Assembly: GCA_017411945.1 (NCBI GenBank)
Contig: JAFQPD010000161.1
Location: 1-13,821, forward strand
Direction of reading: 5' to 3'
From: Mailhella sp.
Lineage (GTDB): Bacteria; Desulfobacterota; Desulfovibrionia; Desulfovibrionales; Desulfovibrionaceae
DNA: 13,821 nt
A model generated the notes under the pieces. It had not been told where the DNA came from. It made no database searches and was given only the letters and a program-made list of their open reading frames with translations. A program made the translations under genes and the position numbers. Numbering within the stretch: position 1 is the first letter of the stretch; every line of letters begins with the position of its first letter. Shown here in pieces: positions 1 through 7,037 of the stretch.

Positions 1-786
1 CCAGGAGGGGATGTAGCAGAAGTAGATGACCTGGCTCTTGCCGGCTTCAGACATCTGATAGGCCCAGCGGGCCAGCTTCCACGCGGGGTGGTCGAGCAGA
101 GCATCGGGGTTCTGGGCGAGGGGACGGCCCACGCTCATGGCGCCGTTCAGCAGGCCCTTCCAGTCCATGCCCATGAACACGGCGGGGACCATGCCCACGG
201 CGGAAAGCACGGAGTAGCGGCCACCAAGATAGTCCGGGACAGGCATGGAGCGGATGCCATACTTGTTGACTTCTTCGCGCAGGGGGCCCTTCACAGTGTC
301 GGTGACCATGAAGAGGTGGTCCTTCCAGGTGTCGGGAAGCTTCTTCTGGAGCCAGGGCAGCACGATGAGGTACTGGGTCATGGTCTCGATGGTGCCGCCG
401 GACTTGCTGATGACGACGACCACGGTCTCTTCGGCAGGCAGCTTGGCAAGGTGGTCCTGCAGCCAGTCAGGGTCGACGTTGTCGGCTATCCAGAGGCTGG
501 GGCCGTCGTAGCCGGGGCGGTCCTGACCGGGAGCGAAGGCGCGCTGGAGGGCGCGGGGGCCGAGAGCGGAACCGCCGATGCCCAGAAGGAGCATATGCTT
601 GAAGCCGCGCAGGAAGGATTCGTGCTCTTCGAGCTGGGCTATCATCTCTTCGGCGAAGGGCAGGCCGAGGAAGGGCAGAACAGGGAGTTCCTTTTTGAGC
701 TGGTCGATGAACTTGGCGTCATCGGAAGGCTTGTCGGCAACGCCGCCGAGCCAGGCGTGAGCCCAGTCGAGCTTGGACTGATTCAT
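1..786 (-). CDS. pgi: Glucose-6-phosphate isomerase, N-terminal 262 residues (cut by left edge)
   Basis: Cytoplasmic enzyme interconverting glucose-6-phosphate and fructose-6-phosphate in glycolysis and gluconeogenesis. The reading frame is open from the ATG at 786 down to base 1, giving exactly 262 codons, so the C-terminal part lies outside the window. The SIS-fold motifs are visible: GIGGSALGP at residues 69-77, the sugar-phosphate loop ISKSGGTIET at 126-135, and the family signature DYLGGRYSVLSAVG at 185-198. The GIGGS motif comes at about residue 70 rather than about 150 as in E. coli, so this is the shorter form of roughly 450 residues known from Bacillus and many anaerobes. AGGAT lies 9-13 bases upstream of the ATG. 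Only 19 bases separate it from the aminotransferase upstream, so the two are probably one transcript. Identification is firm; the catalytic residues of the C-terminal half cannot be checked. Confidence 0.95.
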   Translation of the reverse strand, partial: MNQSKLDWAHAWLGGVADKPSDDAKFIDQLKKELPVLPFLGLPFAEEMIAQLEEHESFLRGFKHMLLLGIGGSALGPRALQRAFAPGQDRPGYDGPSLWIADNVDPDWLQDHLAKLPAEETVVVVISKSGGTIETMTQYLIVLPWLQKKLPDTWKDHLFMVTDTVKGPLREEVNKYGIRSMPVPDYLGGRYSVLSAVGMVPAVFMGMDWKGLLNGAMSVGRPLAQNPDALLDHPAWKLARWAYQMSEAGKSQVIYFCYIPSW

Positions 787-805
787 AGTGGTACCATCCT
801 GAAAG

Positions 806-1975
806 TTAGTTATAAAGGGCTTCCTTCATGCGGCGCAGAGCGTCCATGAGGATCTCGTCCGCAACGGCGTAGGAGAGGCGTATGCAGTTCGGGTCGCCGA
901 AGGCTTCGCCGGGTACGCAGGCCACATGCGCCTTTTCGAGCAGGTAGGTGCACATGGCGGTGGAGTTGGGTATTTCGGGCGTGTAGAGTGCGCTCACGTC
1001 CGGGAAAAGGTAGAATGCTCCTGCAGGCTTGGCGCAGACCACGCCGGGCCAGGCGGATATTTCGGCCATGGCCATGTCGCGGCGGCGGATGAAGGACTGG
1101 CGCATCTCGTCCACGCAGTCATAGGAGCCTTCCAGAGCGGCCACACCGGCCTTCTGGGCGATGGAGCAGATGTGGGAGGTCATGTGCCCCTGAAGCTTGG
1201 AACACTGCTTGATGAGGTCTTCATGGGCAAGGGTGAAGCCCACGCGCCAGCCGGGCATGGCGAAGGCTTTGGAGAGGCCGTTGAGCACGGCTATCTTTTC
1301 GGGGCACTTCTGCCACCATTTGGCGGTGCTCACGGGTTTTCCGTCGAAAACGAGCTGGTCGTAGATCTCGTCGGCAAGGACGAAGATATCGCGCTCGAAG
1401 CACCACTGGACCATGGCGTCCACTTCTTCCTGAGAGTAGACTGCGCCGGTAGGGTTGGAGGGCGTGTTCAGGATCATCATCTTCGTCTTGGGGGTGACGG
1501 CCTTTTCAAGGTCGCTGACGTCGATGTGGAAGGCGCGGGAAGAGTCGGCCTTGACCAGCACGGGATTGCCGCCGGCAAGGCGGATGAGGTCGGGGTAGCT
1601 GGTCCAGTAGGGGGCGGGCAGGAGCACATCGTCGCCTTCGTTGAGCAGGACCATGAGCGTGTTGGCCAGAGACTGCTTTCCGCCGGTGGTGATGATGACG
1701 TTATCAGGCTTGGAGTCGACGTCGTACATCCTTTTGAAGTAATGGCATACGGCCTGACGGAATTCCATGATGCCGTTCACGGGCGTGTACTTGGAAAAAT
1801 TCTCGTCTATGGCTTTCTTCGCCGCTTCGCAGATGTGGGCGGGGGTGGGGGCGTCGGGTTCGCCTACGGCCAGACTGATGACCTGTATGCCTTTGGCCTT
1901 CAGCTCAAGGGCTTTCGTGTTCACGGCGAAGGTGGCGGAAGGTGCCAGCAGTTTCATTCTTTCGGCAAATTTCAT
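806..1975 (-). CDS. Aspartate aminotransferase (class I PLP enzyme, subgroup Ib)
   Basis: Transfers the amino group between aspartate and 2-oxoglutarate using pyridoxal phosphate, in the cytoplasm. At 389 residues it has the usual family length. Visible motifs in order are AVGEPDAPTP near 36-45, TTGGKQSL at 96-103, NTPSNPTG at 170-177, ADEIYDQL at 201-208, the PLP-binding segment NGLSKAFAMPGWRVG with Lys236, and the carboxylate-binding Arg366 in IRLSYA. The lysine in TTGGKQ (Lys100) corresponds to the residue that recognises the acidic substrate side chain in the Thermus subgroup Ib enzyme, which favours aspartate over aromatic substrates; prephenate activity is not excluded. It is AspB-like in type. 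AGGAT precedes the ATG by 9 bases and a good promoter lies at 2027-2055. It leads a two-gene unit with pgi and is divergent from sfsA. Confidence 0.93.
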   Translation of the reverse strand: MKFAERMKLLAPSATFAVNTKALELKAKGIQVISLAVGEPDAPTPAHICEAAKKAIDENFSKYTPVNGIMEFRQAVCHYFKRMYDVDSKPDNVIITTGGKQSLANTLMVLLNEGDDVLLPAPYWTSYPDLIRLAGGNPVLVKADSSRAFHIDVSDLEKAVTPKTKMMILNTPSNPTGAVYSQEEVDAMVQWCFERDIFVLADEIYDQLVFDGKPVSTAKWWQKCPEKIAVLNGLSKAFAMPGWRVGFTLAHEDLIKQCSKLQGHMTSHICSIAQKAGVAALEGSYDCVDEMRQSFIRRRDMAMAEISAWPGVVCAKPAGAFYLFPDVSALYTPEIPNSTAMCTYLLEKAHVACVPGEAFGDPNCIRLSYAVADEILMDALRRMKEALYN

Positions 1976-1977
1976 GG

Positions 1978-2007
1978 TTGCAGATCCTGTTGTAGATGAG
2001 CGATAAA
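1978..2007 (+). promoter_or_regulatory. Candidate promoter of sfsA
   Basis: TTGCAG (1978-1983) and GATAAA (2002-2007) are separated by 18 bases. The predicted start near 2014 is about 45 bases before the chosen sfsA start. The match is moderate and it lies back to back with the aminotransferase promoter, so the two could interfere. Confidence 0.35.
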
Positions 2008-2026
2008 AACCGCAGACCAGAACAAA

Positions 2027-2055
2027 ACTCTATCAACTTCAAAGAAGGCTGTAAA
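2027..2055 (-). promoter_or_regulatory. Candidate sigma70 promoter of the aminotransferase-pgi unit
   Basis: On the minus strand TTTACA (2055-2050) and TAGAGT (2032-2027) are separated by 17 bases, giving 5/6 and 4/6 matches to the consensus. The predicted start near 2020 would leave a leader of about 45 bases before the ATG at 1975. It overlaps the leader of the divergent sfsA gene. Confidence 0.5.
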
Positions 2056-2058
2056 TTG

Positions 2059-2778
2059 ATGAATGGAGCACTTCTGAAATATCCTGAAGGGTGCCGCATA
2101 GGGCGTTTCCTCAAGCGCGAGAAACGTTTTTTCGTATCCGTAGAACTGGACGGGAAGGAAGTGCTGGCGCATACCAACAATACCGGCACCATGCTCGGCC
2201 TGCTGAGGCCGGGAGCTCCTGTTCTGCTTTCTCCTGCGGCGAATCCGGAACGCAAGCTGAAATGGACGGTGGAGGCTCTGGGGCAGGCCGCGGGGCAGAG
2301 TTTTTTCTGGGCGGGGGTGAACACCTCCATGCCGAACAGGCTCCTCACAGCCTTTTTCGAGGCCGGACTTCTGCCGTGGGCAGCAGGCTATGCTGCGCTG
2401 AAACGCGAGGCCGTGAACGGAGAGAGCCGCCTCGACGGGCTCTTCACCGGGCCGGGCCTTCCGGACCTGTGGGTGGAGTGCAAGAACGTGACGCTGGTAG
2501 AAGACTGCGAGGCCGCCTTCCCCGATGCCGTGACTTCGCGCGGGGCCAAGCATCTGCAGACGCTCATGCGCCTGAAGGCGGAAGGGGCGCGGGCTGCCAT
2601 GCTCTATGTGATACAGAGGCCGGACGGCAAGTGCTTCCGCGCTGCAGACTACATCGATCCAGCCTATGCCGCTGCGCTCGCCGAGGCTGTTGCCGCAGGG
2701 GTGGAGGTTTATCCTGTCGTGGCAGAGGTGAGCGAAGAAGGCATTTCTTACGGAAGGGCTCTTCCCTATAAGCTATAG
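2059..2778 (+). CDS. sfsA: Sugar fermentation stimulation protein homolog SfsA
   Basis: SfsA-family protein of 239 residues (E. coli SfsA has 234). The family has a nucleic-acid-binding N-terminal part and a PD-(D/E)XK-like fold; its true cellular role is unsettled. Visible family motifs are HTNNTGTMLGLL at 38-49, VNTSMPNRLL at 87-96, SRLDGLF at 123-129, WVECKNVTL at 138-146 and FPDAVTSRGAKHLQTLM near 154-170. Asp126, Glu140 and Lys142 fit the D...E-x-K catalytic arrangement of that fold. I chose the ATG at 2059 because AAGGCT lies about 9 bases upstream and the protein then matches family length. The in-frame ATG at 1996 has no ribosome binding site, lies inside the probable promoter and would add 21 non-family residues. 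It is divergent from the aminotransferase and convergent with the gamma-glutamyltransferase gene. Confidence 0.92.
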   Translation: MNGALLKYPEGCRIGRFLKREKRFFVSVELDGKEVLAHTNNTGTMLGLLRPGAPVLLSPAANPERKLKWTVEALGQAAGQSFFWAGVNTSMPNRLLTAFFEAGLLPWAAGYAALKREAVNGESRLDGLFTGPGLPDLWVECKNVTLVEDCEAAFPDAVTSRGAKHLQTLMRLKAEGARAAMLYVIQRPDGKCFRAADYIDPAYAAALAEAVAAGVEVYPVVAEVSEEGISYGRALPYKL

Positions 2779-2812
2779 CGGAAAGCCTCAGCTGGCAGGT
2801 CAGCCAGACGGA

Positions 2813-4474
2813 TTACCAGCCTGCGGCCAGCCCGTCGCTCCTTGGATCGGTGCCGCCCTGCATGACGCCGTTTTCGTGCAGGAGTATGGCTCCCGCATGG
2901 CCCATGATGTCGATATAGTCATCAACTATCTTTACGGGATGGCCGCGCCTTGCCAGCTCTTCCGCAACGGAGGCGGGCACGCGGCCTTCTATTTTGACGT
3001 CGTTGGAAGGCGCGCCCCAGGAGCGTCCGTAGAGCCAGCGGGGTGCGGCTATGGCTTCCTGCGGCGTCATGCCGAAGTCTACGATGCGGGTCACGAGGGC
3101 GGCCTGCGTCTGCGGCTGGCCTTCTCCGCCCATGCTCCCGTAGATGAGCCATGGCCTGCCGTCCTTGAAAAGCATGGCAGGCGTGAGCGTGTGGAAGGTG
3201 CGCTTGCCGGGCATGAGGCAGTTGACGTGCTTCGGATCGAGCGAGAAGTACGAACCGCGGTTCTGGAGCAGTACGCCGGTGCCGCCGGGGACTATGCCGG
3301 AGCCGAAGTCGTGGAAGATGCTCTGGATGAGCGAAACGCAGTTGCCGTCCCTGTCGGCCGTGCCCAGCCATATGGTGTCGCCCTTGGGCTCGAGGAGAGG
3401 CTTCGGCCCGGAGGCCCGCGCCATGTCGATGCGGGCGGCCTGAGCGCGGCCATGCTCTTTCGAAAGCAGGCGGTCGAGCGGGATGTTCGAGAAGTCCGGG
3501 TCGGTGAGGTAGGCGTCGCGGTCGAGGAAGGCTTCCTTGGTGGCTTCGATGATGGCGTGATAGTAGTCCGCCGTGCCTTCGCCCATGCTTTGCACATCGA
3601 AATTATTGAGGATGTTCAATATCTCAAGGGCGGCCATGCCTTGAGAGTTCGGCGGGCAGTTGTAGGCCTGCAGGCCGCGATACTCTACGGAAATAGGTTC
3701 CTGCCAGTCTGCCTTGTGCCGGGCGAAGTCCTCCAGCGAAAGCAGGCCGCTGTTTTTTTCCATGTCGTCCGCAATGGCGCGAGCTATGCTTCCTTCATAG
3801 AATTCCCGTGCTCCGTGTTCGGCGATGAGGGAGAGCGTGCGGGCAAGGTCTGGCTGGCGCAGGATGTCGCCGACAGAAAGCGGACCGCCTTTTTTCAGGA
3901 AGATGCGCGAGAATTCCGGGAAACGCTGGAGGCAGCGGTATTCTATGTCGTCTGGGTCAGTGTCGATGGCCGTCCAGCGGGCCAGAGACGTGCTGACAGG
4001 GCAGCCTTCCTGAGCGTAGGCGATAGCGTCGTCGAGCAGTTCGGCCCATGATATCTTCGAGCCCAGCACGTCGCGGCTGAACCTGTGGGCTTCGTCCCAG
4101 CCGGAGACGGCACCGGGAACAGTATTGGCCGCCAGCCATCCGTGGGGAGGAATTTTGGCCAGCCCCTGAGAGCGGTAGAAATCGATGCTGGCTTTCCGGC
4201 CTGCGCGGCCGCTGGCGTTGAGGGCTTTCACCTCGCCAGTCCTGCCATTGCCGATGAGCCAGAAGCTGTCCCCGCCGGGGGTGCACATCTGCGGATAGAC
4301 CACGGCAAGGGCTGCGGCAGAAGCTACGGCGGCATCCACGGCATTGCCGCCTTTGCGCAGTATGGCGAGGCCGGTCTGCGTGGCCAGATGATGCGGCGTG
4401 GTGACCATGCCGTTCATGGCAAGGGGGTTCGTTCCCAGAGAGGCGGTGGCGCAGTATTTCTTTTCAGCTTCCAT
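2813..4474 (-). CDS. Gamma-glutamyltransferase family protein, cytoplasmic YwrD-like type
   Basis: Ntn-hydrolase of the gamma-glutamyltransferase / cephalosporin acylase family; such enzymes cleave or transfer gamma-glutamyl groups, for example from glutathione. The precursor is 553 residues from the ATG at 4474. That start has GGAG 6 bases upstream (4481-4484), whereas the 58-residue in-frame extension to 4648 would run through the topA terminator and repeat. Family blocks include GGNAVDAAVAS, PGGDSFW, AANTVPGAVSGW and NSQGMAALEILN. In GDTIWLGTADRDGN the Thr at residue 367 aligns with the autocatalytic cleavage Thr that becomes the small-subunit N terminus (Thr391 in E. coli). The later GSMGGEGQPQTQ and the C-terminal DPRSDGLAAGW are typical of the YwrD-like branch. 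No signal peptide is visible, unlike periplasmic E. coli Ggt, so I infer a cytoplasmic enzyme. Substrate unknown. Confidence 0.88.
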   Translation of the reverse strand: MEAEKKYCATASLGTNPLAMNGMVTTPHHLATQTGLAILRKGGNAVDAAVASAAALAVVYPQMCTPGGDSFWLIGNGRTGEVKALNASGRAGRKASIDFYRSQGLAKIPPHGWLAANTVPGAVSGWDEAHRFSRDVLGSKISWAELLDDAIAYAQEGCPVSTSLARWTAIDTDPDDIEYRCLQRFPEFSRIFLKKGGPLSVGDILRQPDLARTLSLIAEHGAREFYEGSIARAIADDMEKNSGLLSLEDFARHKADWQEPISVEYRGLQAYNCPPNSQGMAALEILNILNNFDVQSMGEGTADYYHAIIEATKEAFLDRDAYLTDPDFSNIPLDRLLSKEHGRAQAARIDMARASGPKPLLEPKGDTIWLGTADRDGNCVSLIQSIFHDFGSGIVPGGTGVLLQNRGSYFSLDPKHVNCLMPGKRTFHTLTPAMLFKDGRPWLIYGSMGGEGQPQTQAALVTRIVDFGMTPQEAIAAPRWLYGRSWGAPSNDVKIEGRVPASVAEELARRGHPVKIVDDYIDIMGHAGAILLHENGVMQGGTDPRSDGLAAGW

Positions 4475-4480
4475 GGCAGG

Positions 4481-4484
4481 CTCC
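4481..4484 (-). promoter_or_regulatory. Ribosome binding site fixing the gamma-glutamyltransferase start
   Basis: GGAG on the minus strand, 6 bases before the ATG at 4474. It supports this start over the longer in-frame ATG at 4648, whose extension would cover the topA terminator. Confidence 0.6.
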
Positions 4485-4523
4485 AGCAAGTTCTTTCCCC
4501 CACTGTGCCAGAAGCCGGAACAT

Positions 4524-4551
4524 AAAAAAAGAGCCTGCCGAAGCAGACTCT
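4524..4551 (-). terminator. Intrinsic terminator of topA
   Basis: On the minus strand AGAGTCTGC, a TTCG tetraloop and GCAGGCTCT form a 9-bp stem with one G-T pair, followed by seven T residues (4530-4524). It lies about 87 bases after the topA stop and insulates the gamma-glutamyltransferase gene downstream. Confidence 0.88.
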
Positions 4552-4565
4552 TCCTTGAGCCGGAA

Positions 4566-4624
4566 TAATTGAAAGTCTTTGAAGGGAGGGAGGAGGACTT
4601 TCTCCAGAAAGTCCCCCTCCCTCC
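4566..4624 (-). repeat. Dispersed hairpin repeat, copy 1 (3' of topA)
   Basis: On the plus strand an 18-base leader, TAATTGAAAGTCTTTGAA (4566-4583), is followed by a G-rich arm (4585-4602), loop TCCA (4603-4606) and a C-rich arm (4607-4624). The two 18-base arms pair with a single A/C mismatch. Copy 2 at 10745-10826 has the same leader with one change and the same apical CTTTCTCCAGAAAG, but a different stem sequence that still pairs. Its orientation is the same relative to the preceding minus-strand gene: the hairpin begins 13 bases after the topA stop codon. The element may help protect or terminate mRNA 3' ends; function is not shown by sequence alone. Confidence 0.82.
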
Positions 4625-4637
4625 TCGCAAAACTCTA

Positions 4638-6935
4638 TTACTCGTCAATTTCTCTGGTGTACTTGCACTTCATGTTCGGGCAGGCGATATGGCGGCCTTT
4701 TCCTCTGCCGGATTTAATGACGAGGATGGGGGAGTCGCACTGCGGGCAGTGTTCGGCCACGGGCCAGTCCCACACGGCGAAGTCGCAGCTGGGATACTGG
4801 TCGCAGGAATAGAATATCTTGCCGCGCTTGGAGCTCTTTTCCACGAGGGAGCCCTTGCCGCACTTGGGGCAGGCCACGCCCGTGGAGTAGGGGGCGGCGT
4901 AGTCGCATTCAGGGTAATTGGAACAGCTCAGGAAGCGGCTGCCCGTGCGGGACTGCTTGAGTATGACGTCGCCGCCGCACTTGGGGCAGGTGCCCTCCTT
5001 CTGATGTTCTTCCTTCGGGCGTTCCTGGGGCTGTATCTGGCCCTTTTCGTCGCGGGTGAAGTTGGTGGTATAGCGGCATTCGGGGTAGCCGGTGCAGGCG
5101 AGGAATTCGCCGCTCTTGCCGAACTTCACCACGAGGGGCTTGCCGCATTCGGGGCAGGGCACGTCGGTGTTGAGACCGCCCTTGACCGGGGCCATGTTCT
5201 TGGCGGCGGCCTGCAGGGTGGGGTCGAAGTCGGCGGCGAAGTCCTTCATGAGGCTGACCCAGCCGAGGTCGCCGTCGGCCACCTTGTCGAGGTTGGCTTC
5301 CATCTCGGCGGTGAAGCCCACGTCCATGAGCTTGGCGAAATGGTCGCGAAGCTGGGAGCAGACCACGTTGCCAAGGTCGGTAGGCGCGAAGTGCTTGTCT
5401 TCGAGGCGGACGTATTCACGTTCCTGTATGGTGGAGATGATGGTGGCGTAGGTGGAGGGGCGGCCTATGCCCAGTTCTTCCAGCTCGCGCACCAGAGAGG
5501 CTTCGGTGTAGCGGGGGGCAGGCTGGGTGAACTTCTGCTCCTTCTCCAGCTTCTGCAGGGTGACGACCTCGCCTTCCTTCAGGGGAGGAAGGGCGCAGTC
5601 TTCTTCTTCCACGCCCTTGGGCATGATGGCGAGGAAGCCGGGGAAGAGCTGGCGTTCGCCCTTGGCTTTCCACTGGCCGGGGCCGCAGGTGAGGGTGACG
5701 GCAGTGTCGTGGAAGCGGGCAGGGGCCATTTGCGAGGCCACGAAGCGGCACCAGATGAGATTGTACAGGCGGTACTGGTCCGGCGTGAGGAATTCCTTCA
5801 CGTCCTGAGGCGTGAGCGTGACATCGACGGGGCGGATGGCTTCATGGGCGTCCTGAGCGGAGGTCTTGCCCTTGAACACGCGGCCCTTGCCGCCGGGAGC
5901 CATGTAGTCGGAGCCGAAACGCTGCTCCACATATTCGGTGGCGGCCTTGCGGGCTTCATCCGCGATGCGCACGGAGTCGGTACGCATATAGGTGATGAGG
6001 GCCGTGGTGCCGCGCTCGCCGAGCTCTATGCCTTCGTAGAGACGCTGGGCCGTGGACATGGTGCGCTTGGAGGTGAAGCCTATGCGCTGGTTGGCCGTCT
6101 GCTGGAGCGTGGACGTGGTGAACGGAGGAAGAGGATTGCGGGAGCGTTCCTTTTCTTCCACCTGAGAGACCACGAAGGGCTGGCCGGCCATGGCCTGTTC
6201 CATAGCGTCGGCCGCGGCCTTGTTGGCGATGAGTATCTTCTTGGGGCCGGGCTTGCTGTCGCCGGAGAGGGCCTTGAGGGTTTTGGCGAAGTTCGTTTCT
6301 ATCTTGACAAGTTCGGCCTTGAAGGGAGGAGGTACGGCTCCGGCCAGCAGGGCGCGGAAGGTCCAGAATTCTTCAGGAATGAAGGCGAGGCGTTCTTCCT
6401 CGCGTTCCACGATGAGGCGCAGGGCCACGGACTGCACGCGGCCGGCAGAGATGCCGCGCTTCACCGTCTTCCAGAGCAGGGGCGAGATCTTGTAGCCCAC
6501 AAGGCGGTCGAGCACGCGGCGGGCCTGCTGGGCGTCGAAAAGGTGAGGATTGATGTCGTGGGCGTCTTCAAGAGCGGCCTTCACGGCGCGGGCCGTGATT
6601 TCGTTGAACTGGATGCGCTTGATATCCTTGGCCTTGTTCTTGATGACTTCAGCGATGTGCCAGGCTATGGCCTCGCCTTCCCGGTCGGGGTCAGGGGCAA
6701 GGAAAACGGTGTCGGCCTTGGCGGCGGCCTCCTGAAGGTCTTTCACGACCTTTTCCTTGCCTTTGATGATCTCATACTGGGGAGCGAAGTCGCGGGATTC
6801 GTCCACGCCGATAGAGCGCGTGGGGAGGTCGCGGATGTGGCCGACGCTGGCCTGCACCATGTACTTGCTTCCCAGAAATTTCTTGATGGTCTTCACCTTG
6901 GCCGGTGATTCCACGATGATGAGATCCTTGCCCAT
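4638..6935 (-). CDS. topA: DNA topoisomerase I (type IA) with four C-terminal zinc fingers
   Basis: Relaxes negative supercoils by passing DNA through a transient single-strand break; 765 residues. The Toprim domain starts at residue 3 with conserved Glu9 in IVESPAK and the metal-binding DPDREGEA at 82-89. The active-site tyrosine is Tyr316 in TYMRTDSVR. NPLPPFTTSTLQQ (267-279), AHEAIRPV (363-370) and GIGRPSTYATI (489-499) are further family blocks. The C-terminal region holds four Cys4 fingers: Cys594/597/614/620, 650/653/671/677, 689/692/711/717 and 730/733/752/757. A charged linker (about 628-648) separates the first from the rest. E. coli TopA has 865 residues. A promoter lies at 6987-7014. 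Downstream are a hairpin repeat and an intrinsic terminator, so topA is probably a single-gene transcript. Confidence 0.97.
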   Translation of the reverse strand: MGKDLIIVESPAKVKTIKKFLGSKYMVQASVGHIRDLPTRSIGVDESRDFAPQYEIIKGKEKVVKDLQEAAAKADTVFLAPDPDREGEAIAWHIAEVIKNKAKDIKRIQFNEITARAVKAALEDAHDINPHLFDAQQARRVLDRLVGYKISPLLWKTVKRGISAGRVQSVALRLIVEREEERLAFIPEEFWTFRALLAGAVPPPFKAELVKIETNFAKTLKALSGDSKPGPKKILIANKAAADAMEQAMAGQPFVVSQVEEKERSRNPLPPFTTSTLQQTANQRIGFTSKRTMSTAQRLYEGIELGERGTTALITYMRTDSVRIADEARKAATEYVEQRFGSDYMAPGGKGRVFKGKTSAQDAHEAIRPVDVTLTPQDVKEFLTPDQYRLYNLIWCRFVASQMAPARFHDTAVTLTCGPGQWKAKGERQLFPGFLAIMPKGVEEEDCALPPLKEGEVVTLQKLEKEQKFTQPAPRYTEASLVRELEELGIGRPSTYATIISTIQEREYVRLEDKHFAPTDLGNVVCSQLRDHFAKLMDVGFTAEMEANLDKVADGDLGWVSLMKDFAADFDPTLQAAAKNMAPVKGGLNTDVPCPECGKPLVVKFGKSGEFLACTGYPECRYTTNFTRDEKGQIQPQERPKEEHQKEGTCPKCGGDVILKQSRTGSRFLSCSNYPECDYAAPYSTGVACPKCGKGSLVEKSSKRGKIFYSCDQYPSCDFAVWDWPVAEHCPQCDSPILVIKSGRGKGRHIACPNMKCKYTREIDE

Positions 6936-6986
6936 ATTCGTCTCACAAAAGGTATTTTACGGCAGGATGAACCTGTCGTTGCAAGG

Positions 6987-7014
6987 AACATACGGCAAAA
7001 AGGGCAAGCGTCAA
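6987..7014 (-). promoter_or_regulatory. Candidate promoter of topA
   Basis: TTGACG (7014-7009) and TATGTT (6992-6987) on the minus strand are 16 bases apart, giving 5/6 and 4/6 consensus matches. The predicted leader is about 45 bases. It lies in the 102-base gap after the radical SAM gene, so topA need not depend on read-through. Confidence 0.55.
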
Positions 7015-7037
7015 GACCTGAGCCGGGATTTTTCGTT

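Noticed and set aside
88..849. Plus-strand open frame opposite glucose-6-phosphate isomerase
   Set aside because: Shadow of the truncated pgi gene, whose minus-strand translation carries the PGI signature.
926..1999. Long plus-strand open frame opposite the aspartate aminotransferase
   Set aside because: Shadow frame with low-complexity Gly/Val/His composition and no ribosome binding site. The opposite strand has all class I aminotransferase motifs.
2792..2807. Possible bidirectional terminator between sfsA and the gamma-glutamyltransferase gene
   Set aside because: Only a 5-bp stem (CTGGC/GCCAG) with no T run; too weak to call.
4475..4648. 58-residue N-terminal extension of the gamma-glutamyltransferase frame to an ATG at 4648
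   Set aside because: It would translate through the topA terminator and the hairpin repeat and overlap the topA end. The ATG at 4474 has a proper ribosome binding site and matches the family start.
4569..6908. Long plus-strand open frame opposite topA
   Set aside because: Gly/Val/His-rich composition typical of the shadow of a GC-rich gene. The minus strand encodes a complete topoisomerase I.
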